Shown in pieces: positions 1 through 10,998 of a DNA stretch of 15,738 nucleotides (within the stretch, counting starts at the first letter, position 1; each line of letters starts with the position of its first letter). The position numbers and the translations under genes were made by a program. The notes under the pieces were generated by a model. That model was not told the origin of the DNA. It made no database searches and saw only the letters and a list, made by a program, of their open reading frames with translations. Source of the DNA: Smittium mucronatum (taxonomy: Eukaryota > Kickxellomycota > Harpellomycetes > Harpellales > Legeriomycetaceae); the NCBI GenBank assembly GCA_001953115.1, contig LSSL01000733.1:1-15738 (forward strand). The letters run 5' to 3'.

Positions 1-393
1 GGTAACACCCATAAAATAATAAATAAATATAACATATACGGGTAATGAGTTAGATTTTAAAGAAATTACGATTTAATACGCTTTAAAAGAATAATTTATA
101 GTATTATTTATAGTATTTTTCACCTATAAAGAACTTTTCATTCTGTAAGAATAGAATAAAATCTAAAACTTATGTTTAGACCCATAAAAAAAATATACTG
201 ATTGTTTGAACCTTCCCGGAGATAAATTTCTTTTATTTAACTATAGCTTCCTCAAGCAATTATTAAGCCACTATAAACTGTTTCATCAAATTTTAATATT
301 CATTGGGGGAACTAAAATTTATTTTCATTATTTTCATACATATGTTAGGGTCTAAATCTCATAGATAAAAAGTTTGAAATTAAAAGGTTTTAT
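1..393. other. A+T-rich non-coding stretch
   Basis: I see no open frame with gene-like composition, no RNA gene and no repeat here. Stop codons are frequent in all frames on both strands. It ends at the left arm of the fold-back repeat. Confidence 0.5.
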
Positions 394-624
394 ATTCCAA
401 TAGACCTTTTTATCTAAACCTGTGGGGCCATTCTTATAAGCAATAAGGACTTTGACTTATAAGCAATAATATATGTCATTATTGGTTAAAATCTAGATGT
501 TCTTAGTTATTGTTTTTTTTTTCTTTTTGATTGATATAAATAATTATTTAGTCCAATAATAACGCTTTTGATATTTTCATCAAAAAAATAACCCCGCAAA
601 TCTAAAAAAAAGGTCTATTGGAAT
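394..624. repeat. Imperfect inverted (fold-back) repeat
   Basis: The left arm (394-427) and right arm (592-624) are reverse complements. An 18-bp core, ATTCCAATAGACCTTTTT at 394-411, matches 607-624 perfectly. The match continues inward for 15 more bases after a 1-base gap, with ten identities and five mismatches, all of them transitions. A third partial copy of the core in the same orientation as the right arm (AAAAAGGTCTATTG) lies at 630-643. The spacer is about 165 bp. This could be a decayed fold-back element or a small non-autonomous transposon; no target-site duplication is obvious. Confidence 0.6.
433..469 (+). repeat. 14-bp direct repeat, two copies
   Basis: CTTATAAGCAATAA occurs at 433-446 and again at 456-469, a period of 23 bp. 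It sits inside the loop of the fold-back repeat. Its function is unknown; it may be a short tandem duplication or a remnant of a target-site duplication. Confidence 0.6.
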
Positions 625-848
625 GAAAAAAAAAGGTCTATTGAAGTGAAAAAAAGGGTTTATAGCCAGAAAACCCCTGTAGTATGAATCTATTTGAAAT
701 ATAATATAGGATGAAGAAATAATAAAGCCTAAGTAGAAAAAAGTCTAATATTAAATTGGAGTGTGTGATGGAGAGATCAAAAGACTCTTTTTCCTGTGAA
801 AGAAAAAATATTCTTTTGAGTAATTATTATTTTGGTATATATTTTTAG

Positions 849-3700
849 TTAATAAAGATTGGTTTATATACGTACTAAATTATACTATTGTGACACTCTG
901 TATAATCTGATTTTTTTATTGATTTTATTTACATGACCCATTTTTTAGGATTTGTAAAATTGCAATAGAAAGTAATTCTTACAACATGTTACTCTTATTT
1001 TTATAATTAATAAAACAAAAATTAAACGGACAATTTAATAAAATAAAGATATAAAAAATCCTCTAAACGACATACAGGAAAAACCTCTGCTTAATTTTTT
1101 TTCTTTGATTGTAATTTAAAATTCTTACATCCTTCTTTATTATAAAATAATATAAATTTAAATAAATTTATTAATAATTTCTTTGTGTTTTCTTTTTTCA
1201 ATTATATTGAAAATGTTACAAGAAAAAATTGTTATAACTTTCTATAATTCTTTTTGAAAGATTTGAAAAAATTTATTCTTTTAATAATTTACATAATGAT
1301 GAGAATTTAAGAATTGATGTTTGCTTCTAGTATTTTTTTGGGATATCTTTAATGTGAAAACTCTGAGGACTAATGTAAAAAAAAAATTATATGTATTTTT
1401 TATAAATTTTTATTTCCTATATATAAGAAATAATGTAATAATTGATATTTTAATCTTTTCATAATATTTCGCACATATTTTTTTCAAGCCTCCAATTCTA
1501 TAATTAAATTTATCATATATTTTCGAAACAATACAATCATGTAATATATCAGGCTTAGAAATAATGTTTTATGTCATTTCTTGTTATGTTATCATTGAAT
1601 TTTTCTATGGTTTCAAATATCTTTCAAATTAAGTTATATTTATTATAAATCCATACATATCCCGTTATTTTCGAAATTATTATGTATTTTTTAAATAAAA
1701 AGTTATTAATTAAGAAATATGAAAAAAATAATACATGATTTAATTAAATTAATGAGACATTTACTCTTAAATTAATGTTTGAAAAATAACAATAAAATAG
1801 ATTTCTGGTTTATAAAAGCTGCGGAGAATTTTTTTTTTTTGAAACTATTTTTATCATTTTTAGAATTGAATAAATTACAGGATGTTTTTTTTATGTATTA
1901 TGTTACACAATACATGTTATATCCAATAAAATCTTTATTTAAGTATAAAAATAAAGTTAAAATATGTGTTTATCTAATCTAACTATACATAAAAACTATA
2001 GCTAATTGCGGAAGTAGTCAAAATATTATCAAAATTATTTAAATAAAATTGAATGATTATTTAATAAATAGAATCGATTAATTAGCATTATATATATTCT
2101 CTTATATAATTATCTACACAAATTTAACGACTTTTTGGATTGTATTTTATTGTTTAAAATGAAATATTTTAATTAATAGTTCAATTTCAAAATTTTATAG
2201 TAGATAAAACACAACTCTTAAAAATTTAAACGCCTCCAAAAAAAATGGATATGATTTTAAAACCTTCCTAAATTTTTTAATATCATTTAAATTTAAGCCA
2301 GAAATTTCGAATAAGAAATGTCAGTTACTTCATTAAGAGATATATCCAAAATCAAATAAAAACATAATCAATGTTTCAAAAAATTATATAAGCCATTTTT
2401 AGCACCTAACATAAATATATTTATTGAAAACCAAATATTAATTTCGAATCACATTTATTTTAATATTTAGTCAAAACATTTATTTAATCGCTGTTTAATT
2501 TTCTGGTTTAGGTTTTTTAAGAGCTCTAAATATGAATAATTCAAAAAAAAAATAATTTAAACTGGAATCTGCGCTTATAAATTTTTAATCTAATTCAGAA
2601 TAAAGTAAAGACATCAACACCAAATACCTAAAAAAGTGACCCTGAAAAGTGTAATAAATTTTTGCATTAATATATTAGAAATACAAATAACTTTCTTATT
2701 TTTTTTCTAATTCAAAATATACTACAAATAATATCATTTTTAATGTTTATTAGGTATGTATAGATATTATATTGGCCAAAGACTTTCTGTTAATCATATT
2801 TTCATTAATAAAAAATTTTTAATTACCTATTTAAATTCTTACAAGTACTTCTACATTTTCGATTAATCAGAAAATTAGTTTTTATTTTAGCTTTTTTATT
2901 TATTTGGGGTTTTAAAAAAAATTCTTATTTTTATTTTTATTTATATTCTTAGAACGTATTTTTCAAACTAATACAAAGACTCTCGACATATCTTATATAA
3001 CTATTTTTAAACCTCTTGAAATATGTTAGAAGTTTTTTATTAATTTCAGATAAGAAATAAAATCTTGATTTAAATTTTTGTGCTTATAAATTATTTAAAA
3101 TTAGGAATAAAAAATGTAGTTAAGTGTTTTTTATAAATTTAATTTGTATAATAACCCTATAAATAAAAATCAGTTATTTTTATTAACTTTTATATTGTGA
3201 TTATCTTGCATGCTTTTCTGAAATACCTCATTTGCAAAATTTCTACATTTTATGGCAGATTTTTCACTTTAATCACTTATTCTTTTTTTTATGACATCTT
3301 TATTACTTTTTTGTTGACTTTGGCATTATTAACTTAACTTTTAAAACTAAAAAAATGTTTATATTGAAAAAATGAGAATTAAAAGCATAAATTAAAGGCT
3401 TTTTTCTATAAAAACAATCGAATTAGTTCTTTTTCTCTAGTTTTAAATGTTAATTACTCTTAATAAATACATAATTGTATTTTTTCTCAATAAAATAGTC
3501 TTAAAAAATTTTTTTGAGGATAATATCAACTATTATTATCCACCAAATGGACCTACACACACTGAATAAACCATTAAAAATCTAAAACACTAACATACAT
3601 TGCTTAGTATTTTACTTTTCTGTATAATTATTTTCCAATTATGTAAAATTTTAGGTATATTTTTCTTTATAAATAATTGGAAATTATTTATTCTCTGAAA
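849..3700. other. Long gene-free A+T-rich stretch
   Basis: Nearly 3 kb of A+T-rich DNA with many short A and T runs. The longest open frame (1779-1982, plus, starting at TTG) encodes a product made almost wholly of Asn, Lys, Phe, Ile, Leu and Tyr, as expected from chance in such DNA. I find no transposase motif, RNA gene or clear repeat. Confidence 0.5.
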
Positions 3701-3837
3701 AATTTTATATATCAGGGAATAATTAAAGCCTATTTATAAAAGTTCCGTTTCATATAAAAAATGCTCATTATTTGATTCTCAGGGTTTGAAAAATTATGCC
3801 ATATTTTGGAACATGAAATTGGGATGAAGCCTATTTT

Positions 3838-4230
3838 TCAAATTTTACTTACTTTAGATAATTTGATATATTTTTGTTTGCTATTTTTTTCTTTCATTTT
3901 TTTTATGAAAGAATTTCTCTCTAGATCCCTTGCAGCTGACCAAAGTTTAGCACTTATACCTTCCCTAAATCTCACAAGTATATTATATTTAAGATGAAAC
4001 AGAAAGCTCTAGTGATTAGAAAGGGATAAATTATTATTTTCTGCACTCTCTATTCCTTTTAATTCGTCACTTATTACAATATTTTTGATATTTCTGACAA
4101 ATAATTTGACTTTAATTAAATTTGGCAACAAATGTTCCAAAGCTCTGTATTTTCTAGATAATTTATCTCGAATTAAATGGAAAGAATAGCTCCAGCTATA
4201 AAAATTCAGTATATTATAGAAATAAATTCT
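3838..4230 (-). pseudogene. Mutator-like (MULE) transposase relic
   Basis: One minus-strand frame stays open for 73 codons (4230-4012), meets a single TAG (4011-4009), and continues for 56 codons to a TGA (3840-3838). Around 9 percent of codons would be stops by chance in such DNA. In order, the product shows YSWSYSFHLIRDKL (the E..sW..fl segment of MULEs), then VISDELKGIESA (the second catalytic Asp, usually written TDrekgl..A), then H-stop-SFLFHLKYNI, then LWSAARDLERNSFIKKMKE (the LW.aA+....F...M++ segment). MULE transposases cut and paste DNA between inverted ends. The conserved Cys of the H.xC.wHl..N motif is Phe here, and the TAG falls where many relatives have Gln (CAG to TAG). The family was assigned by motif memory; the order of motifs is the strong point. 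Confidence 0.75.
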
Positions 4231-4360
4231 TTATACACGAAATTCAAATTAGATATTTTAAGAAATTACAGGGATTGGATTTTTAGCGCATACAGTTTGC
4301 TGGTATGAGAAAATTTAATGGATGTAAAGCATAATTTTTTTCCCCTAAAATCAAATTTTG
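4231..4360 (-). pseudogene. Probable upstream part of the MULE relic, frameshifted
   Basis: Upstream of the open MULE core on the minus strand, the core frame is broken by several stops, but another frame is open with a coding-like product containing GKKLCFTSIKFSHTSKLYAL. In an intact MULE the first catalytic Asp would lie about 40 residues before the sW motif, that is near here. I cannot point to a convincing Asp motif, so this is inferred mainly from position. At least one frameshift separates it from the core. Confidence 0.35.
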
Positions 4361-6180
4361 TAATAAAATTAATTATGATATTTTCTTAAATTCTTCCTAA
4401 TTATCCCATGCATCTTTCCTGAAATTTAATTTATTAGTTTTTGTATTTATCAACCCTATGTTATGTTATTGATTTTATTATTTCAGATTTATATTTTTTT
4501 AGAGAATAATTTTTTAACATCGATAGGTTATTATTTATACAATCCTCTAACAAGTATTAATTTTTTTAATACTGTTTTCTCTTTTATTTTGAGTAAGATG
4601 CTTTATAATGTATAATTTTTTCGTTAAATTAAGTGGAATTTTCCATATTTTTTCAAGTAATGGTTATAACTATAGTCACAATCAGAAAATAACGCTTATT
4701 TTTTTTACATTCTTTACGGTATTTTACAGCGATTATTAATATAAATATATTTTTAAAAAATTATTCCTTTGCTTAAATTTTTTTTGAAAAAATTAATTTT
4801 TCTAATCTATTGCTTTTTGGATATATTTTAAAACAAAGTCCAACATCCTTATTTATTAAAAATTTCCATTCTGCTGATTTTATTTGTAAAAATCCCATAA
4901 TAAAATAATAGATTCAAATTATATTTTAATTCGGAATAAAAATTAAAAAAAATCCAGTAAAATGCTATTATTTTCATATAAAATCTATTAAACTTTTCTG
5001 GATCAACTATGGGTTATTTTGGTATTTTTTTCTCTATTATTATCAATACTACTAATAAAATTTATTAAGATGGATTTCGTATTTGAAAAATTTCCAATTT
5101 TTTTTAGATTTAGGAACTTAAACCTCCTTGTTCGGAATTTATAGCCTATTTTTAAACCATTAATATTAATCTCATCAAATATAAAAGTGGTTCAAAATAA
5201 ATAATCTGGGGGTCAGTTGGGGGGGGGGGGGTTCGGATACATATGGCTAAAAAATATAACTTTTTTAATCAGCGACTTGAAGGAAGTAGTAATTTGTTAA
5301 CTTCTAGAATATTTCAGGCTATTTCAGTTTTTTTATATAATTAAATAGATTATTTTAAGCATAATCTTTGGATTAAAATTTTTTAAATATCACTGGAAAA
5401 TTTCGGGCTAAAATATGAGATAAAAATCACTAAATATTTTTTCTCTTGTTTAAGATCCTGCTTTGAGCGATCAGAATAAGTAGGGTCACAATTACAAGAA
5501 CCGCCCTCCCCCCCTAAATCTAACATCAAATTCATAGTATATCCTGAAATATAATTGGCTAAATAAAAGATAATTGGGTAAAAACTCACACCAAAGTCTA
5601 TAATAATATATTAGAATATAAATATATATTACTAAATTAGCTATTATTAGAAAAAAAACAAATTTAGTTTTTAATTATTTTTATCCTATAGACAATCAAT
5701 AAAAAATTAAATAATATACAATTACTTCAAAATATAAAATGTGGCTGAAAAATCCTTATTAGAGGTTTTCACCGTTTTATTCCGAAAAAAATATTTTCCA
5801 AACACATTTTTCCATTATTCAAGTAATCTATTAAATTAAATTCTTTATTAAATTAATAAATCAGTAAAATACTAAGTGTATTTAAGTGTATTTCATATAA
5901 TTTTAGGCCTATATTTAACTAAAAATAAAAAAAGCAGCCTGTACAGGTTTTTATTGCTATACCCAATATAATACCTAAATTTTAACTGGATATTTAAAAT
6001 TCTCTGGTAAAAATTTTGTATGTTTTATTTATGTTTTAATTATTACTTTTCCGGCAACCCCTAACTCTAGCTATTTAATAAATTTCCTATTCACAAAAAT
6101 CTGACTCAATTACACCCCAATGATCTATTATACCACTTTGGAGAGTGACATTACTTTTAAATATATTTTAATTTTTAGTT
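4361..6180. other. Gene-poor A+T-rich stretch with isolated G and C runs
   Basis: No gene recognised. A minus-strand open frame at 5383-5589 (68 codons) runs through the C7 tract as Gly-Gly-Glu-Gly-Gly followed by CNCDPTYSDRSKQ. It has no recognisable family and may be chance. A plus-strand stretch at about 5984-6180 is open apart from one TGA, also without a recognisable family. Confidence 0.4.
5219..5231 (+). repeat. G13 homopolymer
   Basis: Thirteen consecutive G residues within a G-rich patch that starts at CTGGGGGTCAGTT. G runs this long are striking in DNA that is mostly A and T. A C7 run (CCGCCCTCCCCCCC at 5501-5514) follows about 280 bp downstream and could pair with it. Confidence 0.85.
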
Positions 6181-6218
6181 AATATATACCTGTTTTTGAG
6201 GCTCCTCGCCTACACCTA

Positions 6219-6459
6219 TGTAAACACACAAAAATTTGAACTCAAAACTCCCATAATTTCTAAAGCTTCAATAGATATAGGTATATTAGTTCCACAGAGT
6301 AAAATATGATAGAGTATAAGAGATTAGATCTATGGCTAATAACCAATAGGAAAAATCTCCAAAATCTCTAACTCTCTATTTTTTTATATATACTATTGTG
6401 AGAATAAATCTACCATCTTTTGGGAGGTACATAAATACCTTTTTTGGATATCCTGAACC
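6219..6459 (-). pseudogene. Unrecognised coding-like relic, minus strand
   Basis: A minus-strand frame is open for 27 codons (6459-6379, with GYPKKVFMYLPKDGRFILTI), meets a TAG (6378-6376), continues for 29 codons (RVRDFGDFSYWLLAIDLISY) to a TAA at 6288-6286, and appears to pass by a frameshift near 6310 into another open frame (GTNIPISIEALEIMGVL) ending at TAG 6218-6216. Third codon positions are mostly A or T, as expected of real coding DNA in such a genome. The plus strand is also open across 6152-6308 but has more G+C at third positions. I do not recognise the family; it may be part of a transposable element. Confidence 0.35.
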
Positions 6460-6599
6460 TCAAACTTTTTTTTTAAGAAAGTTATTTTTAAATTATTTTA
6501 TCTTTTTACAAAAAATTCCTATAAAAAGATAAATTTAATAAGAATAACATATTTGAACCCAAGAATAGATAGTATCACTTTTATTAAAAATACAGCATA

Positions 6600-6740
6600 C
6601 TAAACTTCATTGCGAACAGCAGAAATATTAAAAAAAAACCCTTCTCTATCTAGCGAACAAGCTAAATTTTTTAAAAATATACATCTCATTATAGGTACCA
6701 TAAATTGATTATATAAATTTTTGAAATCGCGGTTATGTCT
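6600..6740 (-). pseudogene. Short open coding-like fragment, minus strand
   Basis: There are 46 codons between a TAA (6743-6741) and a TAG (6602-6600), without an assured start. The product has mixed composition (FMVPIMRCIFLKNLACSLDR, then ISAVRNEV) unlike the Asn/Lys/Phe/Ile-only products of chance frames nearby. After the TAG the same frame reads on to about 6530. It lies upstream of, and on the same strand as, the 6219-6459 relic, so the two may be parts of one decayed gene. No family recognised. Confidence 0.3.
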
Positions 6741-6743
6741 TTA

Positions 6744-7998
6744 TCTGATTTTAAAAAGATCTCTTGGAGAATTTATCGCTATTTCTTATTTAAAATCTCT
6801 CACTTACATTTAAATTATTTTCCAAAATTTTGAAATACTTTGAAAATATGGCCTTTTTTTTTGTGGGAGTATTTAGAATTTGTAGAGATGTGTTTTATCT
6901 ACTTTAAAATTCTCAAACTAAACAATTGATTGCACGAATCAATATTACAAACAAAATCTAATCAACAGCCTTCAAATTTGTGCGAATAATAAAATTAAAA
7001 TATATTAATGAGGTTAGTTAATTGATTCTATTTTTTAAACAAAGAATCATACGATTTTATTTGACTGATTTTGAATATCTTGAATATTTTCGCAATTATT
7101 TTCTAAATTTTGGCTATCTATTCAAGTAGACTCGTAAACCATCGGAATAATTATTTTTATTTCTGAATTATTAAAATTCGGATAAAAAATTAAAATATGA
7201 CAAACTTGAATTTTTTTTTCGAAATATACAGAAGAATTTTTCTATTTATTTAAACACTTTTATCATCTGATATTTAAATTAAATTATTTTCTAATTAAAT
7301 TTTTGTTATTATTGGGTGGAAACTACCATTTCATTTACAGATTTGTTCTCACTAGCTTTATTTCCTGTTTTAATAGTGTGAATATTATAAAATCTAATGC
7401 CTTAATCCTCTAGAGACTTCAAAAGTGTTTCTTTTATATATAGAAATAGTTTCTATCTTTAAGCTCTATAGCATCTATTGATTTTATTTTCATTTTATCA
7501 TATATTATTAATTGTAAATAAATCCTTAAATTTAAAATTATGCCTTATAAATATATCCACCTTTATGCTTTATTTTTATTTTCAGAGAGCTCAGATTCAT
7601 TGTATTTTATAATGAATCGGCCTTTTGTGGTAGTTTTTAAGAGTACCACTACCTTTATTTTCAATTAAGGGTTTTAATAATATAAAAAAGAAATTAAAGA
7701 TAGGTCAAAGGTAGGTACGTTTTAAAGGAAAGAAAAAAAATGTAATAACTACTTTTTAAGTTGATAAGATTTGAATAAGTATCAATATTATAAATTTTTG
7801 AGCTGAAATATATTTGAGTTTTAATTTGCAATTACTTTTTACTCAGATAGTTTGGGCTTATTTATTTTTCAACTTTTAAAACTAAGTTAAATACTTTTAG
7901 TTTAAATTTTATTTATTTATAAGAAATTTTCCGCCTGGGAGAGCCAAGAAAGCTGATTTTTATTTCCTTTATTTATAAATTTGACAGATTTTCAATAA
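6744..7998. other. Gene-free A+T-rich stretch
   Basis: No supported gene, RNA or repeat. Minus-strand frames at 7330-7480 contain short protein-like pieces, but their stop-codon density (about six in 62 codons) is what chance would give. Confidence 0.45.
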
Positions 7999-8256
7999 CT
8001 TGTGTTGTTTTCGCATCCTCATTACTATTATATCTCTTCTATTGCTCAAAACCTCTTCTATTCATTTTCTTCTATTATTACAACTTCAGTAATTAATTTT
8101 GTTGGATTATCTTTGGCCTTATTTGTAATTTATTTTGAATTTAGTTTATCCAATAGAATTTTGTTTTATTTTAACTCAAAATACAAAATTAATTCACGTA
8201 TTAAATCAATCTGGGGAAAAAAACAAAAGCTGTTTGTTTTTTTCTTTTCTTTTTAA
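7999..8256 (+). CDS. Weak open reading frame, hypothetical
   Basis: An open frame follows an in-frame TAA and could start at a TTG (8002); there is no ATG at the front. The product (84 residues) is hydrophobic in the middle (FVGLSLALFVIYFEFSL, a possible membrane segment) and basic near the end (KSIWGKKQK), then runs into Phe-rich sequence encoded by a polypyrimidine tract. A second frame (8135-8377) is open over the same DNA and also looks protein-like in part. With no start codon, no homology and a simple-sequence tail, this may be an exon, a relic or chance. Confidence 0.2.
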   Translation, partial: LVLFSHPHYYYISSIAQNLFYSFSSIITTSVINFVGLSLALFVIYFEFSLSNRILFYFNSKYKINSRIKSIWGKKQKLFVFFFSF

Positions 8257-8330
8257 TTTTTTTCCTTCCCTTCCTTTCCCTTTCATTCTTTTTTTTGTCT
8301 TCTTTTTATTCTTTGTCCTCTCCGTTTACT
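8233..8330 (+). repeat. Polypyrimidine tract
   Basis: About 100 bases almost entirely T and C on the plus strand (for example TTCCTTCCCTTCCTTTCCC), immediately followed by the ATT microsatellite. It is simple sequence; the strand asymmetry could favour triplex formation. Confidence 0.7.
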
Positions 8331-8359
8331 TTATTATTATTATTATTATTATTATTATG
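8331..8359 (+). repeat. ATT trinucleotide microsatellite
   Basis: Nine or so uninterrupted ATT/TTA units follow the polypyrimidine tract and end at ATGAAAAATAG. In one frame the tract encodes a run of Ile. It is probably length-variable. Confidence 0.85.
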
Positions 8360-8379
8360 AAAAATAGTTCTTTGTGATC

Positions 8380-9100
8380 GGCCGTATATTTTACCCTGCG
8401 ACAATTTTCTTTTCTTTTTTTCTGTGTATTTGGTAGTCATCACTATCAAATTTCCAAGAAAATCTAAAATATGATTAACTATAATTAAACCTCAAATAAC
8501 CCGTGATATTATTTGCATACATTAATTTTAAATATTTTAGTATATGAATCCAATCATTTTCATTACTTATTTTGGTGTTAATTCTTGTTGAGATATAATA
8601 CTATTTCTAGAATTTAAATTCTTAGATAAAAAGCTTTGAATTTTCTTTAATTCACTCTTTTTTTTTTATCTTCTTTTCTCTATCCTATCCTTTGAATAAA
8701 TTACTGCTAAAATTGATTTTTTTTTTTTCCTTTAAATTTCGATGGAAGATATCCTGAAATTTTAACCCTCCACCCCCAATAATTTTTCATAAGAAATTTT
8801 TAAAATTTTGATAATATTTTAAAATTTTATTCTCATATAATTTCACTGTACTCGCTTCATACTCGAAACAGTGTCAGTAAAGAAATAACTGTTTTTTTTC
8901 TTTCTGATTATACTATTTTTAAGAATTGGCAGTGCAAATATGAGTTATTATAGATTAATTACGGCGATTCAATTAATAATTTCTTTTTTTTACATTTTTC
9001 TGTTTGAATTTAACTCAAATTTGAACAAATTTAAAAAAAATATGAAAAAAAAACATATATTGGATTAAAAGAATCAGATAAAACATTTTTTAAATCCATA
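8380..9100. other. Gene-free stretch left of the inverted-repeat element
   Basis: A+T-rich DNA with T-rich runs (for example at 8658-8669 and 8718-8728). No supported gene, RNA or repeat. Confidence 0.45.
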
Positions 9101-9890
9101 TATGAATGTGACCCCTATGTTTTTGTGATATTTTTTTGGTGGATGTGATCCTTATGTGATTTTGATCTTTTTTTAGTGATTTTGAACCTATGTGGTTATG
9201 AACCGTATTCTAATTAGTTAAAATAATTCTTAGTTTAATTATTATCAAATAAAAACTCTTTTACTATTTTTGAAAACCATATCAATAGAAATCAATTTTT
9301 TTGGATATGATTTTAAAATTTACTCAATTAAATTCTAATCATTAGACCAATGTGAATTACGATTCTTCAAAAAAAATTACATTTAGAAAATGTTATGACA
9401 ATATAAAAGCAATAATCAATAGGTTCTTAATTTTTATTATCCATCAGTATGGGGGAATATAAGGAGCCTAATTAGAAATAATATTATACTCTAAGCAAAT
9501 AAAAACTACTAATTAATTGTTAGCTCGATACTAGGGAGTATATAGCACCTTAATCCAATACTTTCATTTAGTATGAAAAGAATGGTATTTTTTTGGTAGA
9601 TTAACATTATGGCTTAAATAAAATTAGCATTATTAACGAATAGTACAAATTTTTTAGAAAGATGTAAAAAAAAAATCAAATTATTCATGTTTATTTTTTA
9701 ATATTGAACTAGCATGTTTTGATTTGCATCAAGTTTTCATGAAAATATTATTGGATAATTGAAAAAACCCATTCGATAATAATTTACTAATTCTATTCAA
9801 TGATAGTGTTCAAAAAATTGGATCACAATCACATGGAGATCAAATCCACCAAAAAAATATCACATACACATGAGGATCATACCCACATAC
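9101..9890. mobile_element. Putative MITE-like element bounded by inverted arms
   Basis: The left arm (about 9101-9168) and the reverse complement of the right arm (about 9820-9890) align over roughly 70 bp, including a perfect 19-bp core GTGATATTTTTTTGGTGGA. Mismatches outside the core are scattered. The 650-bp interior has no open frame of note, so the element would be non-autonomous. The left arm also contains partial direct repeats of TGTGATCCTTATGTGATTTT type, starting near 9107, 9134 and 9177. The exact ends and a target-site duplication are not visible, so the true termini may lie slightly outside. A fold-back structure or two inverted copies of a dispersed repeat are alternatives. Confidence 0.55.
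9107..9212 (+). repeat. Degenerate tandem repeat with TGTGAT motifs
   Basis: Related segments follow one another: TGTGACCCCTATGTTTTTGT, TGTGATCCTTATGTGATTTT, and GTGATTTTGAACCTATGTGG. Each has a GTGA start and a CCTATGT-like core. Spacing is irregular (about 27 and 43 bp), suggesting an old duplication inside the left arm of the inverted-repeat element. Confidence 0.5.
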
Positions 9891-9899
9891 AACGTATAT

Positions 9900-10360
9900 A
9901 TCACGAAACAATTTTTTGACTAGCAACAATAATATTAAAATAATTCCAAATTATATTTTTTATTTTTAGGAAAAAAGTTGGACTAAGATCATTATATCTA
10001 TCTATAATTTTTGAAATTGGAATATAAAACTAAAAAAATTAAAAACTAAATCACCATATAATATCTACACATTTCGTCTCTCGATTATAGATATATTATT
10101 AAATGTAATTCCTTATTATCTCACATTCCAAAAATAAATTAAATAATTTAAAAAAAAACCCTGTACTAAATTAATCTATCAATAGATTAATTAAAAAAAT
10201 TCCAAGTATATAAATTATTTATTTGATTAAAATAATATTGCCCAATGGTTTTAAGAAAAAAAATAAGAATATCAAATTTGAAAATTAAAAAAAAAATACC
10301 TAAAATAAGGATTTTGAAAAATTTTATGTTTTAATTTTATTGGATGAATAAAAATGAAAT
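9900..10360. other. Gene-free A+T-rich stretch
   Basis: No gene, RNA or repeat supported. It contains A runs and a short palindrome, TTAATCTATCAATAGATTAA (10171-10190). Confidence 0.45.
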
Positions 10361-10364
10361 AGAT

Positions 10365-10600
10365 TTAAAATTTTACATAGATATTAAACCTATGATTGAA
10401 AGAGTGAAGTGGGAGAAATAAAGAAGATTCTATTAGTGACTACCTTGAGAAAATCGGCTCCATTTCAGCATTTGGAATGAATTTTACTTTTTTTTATTTT
10501 TCTAACTAATTATCATTTCTAAAAAATAGTTATATTTCTCTTCTCCCTTAATTAAATTTTTTTTCTCTTCCACCTTTGCTTCGGCTCTCTTTCTTTGACT
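10365..10600 (-). pseudogene. Possible exon fragments or gene relic, minus strand
   Basis: Two minus-strand stretches look coding. The first (10600-10502) follows a good acceptor-like sequence, TTTTTTTAAGCAG, and encodes a charged peptide (SQRKRAEAKVEEKKNLIKGE) that ends at a TAG; it uses Ala, Val and Glu codons unlike its surroundings. The second (10490 to about 10366) encodes KVKFIPNAEMEPIFSR, a TAG, then SLIESSLFLPLHSFNHRF. They could be pieces of one spliced or decayed gene. The plus strand of the second stretch is also partly open (GEIKKILLVTTLRKSAPF), which weakens the strand call. No family recognised. Confidence 0.3.
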
Positions 10601-10819
10601 CTGCTTAAAAAAATAGCCATCACAAGAATATTTACAAAGAAATAATTATTTTTTCACAAATTTATTTCATTTTAACTTTATTGGTTATAAATATAAATAA
10701 TATTGGCTTAATTTTAATATCTAACCCATTTTAAAGATAGAAAATTACTTTTTTATATGAATTAAACTTTTAAAACATTACAAGTAGTATAATGACTAAT
10801 TTTTCTATTCATATGGTAA

Positions 10820-10837
10820 ATATATATATATATATAT
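10820..10837. repeat. AT dinucleotide microsatellite
   Basis: Nine uninterrupted AT units between CATATGGTAA and a TTTCCC stretch. Confidence 0.9.
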
Positions 10838-10998
10838 TTCCCTTTAATATTATCAGTGGATTCTTGGACTATTTCCTTAGTTATAAAATGTAAATTATTT
10901 TGGCTAATTATTTTTTTTTGAAAAAATATTTTATTCCTTACTAAATGGATTTTTATCTGATTTAAAAATTTAAGAATATGGTGAAATTTTTTTGAAAA

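Noticed and set aside
726..845. Forty open codons with a mixed-composition peptide (KLECVMERSKDSFSCERKN)
   Set aside because: It is protein-like but short, with no start, splice signal or recognisable family, so chance is not excluded.
1779..1982. 67-codon open frame on the plus strand
   Set aside because: It starts at TTG, and its composition is almost entirely the residues expected from A+T-rich noise. No motif is present.
5383..5589. 68-codon minus-strand open frame with a CNCDPTYSDRSKQ segment
   Set aside because: Part of it is the translation of a C/G run, the remainder has no family signal, and its length is near the chance level.
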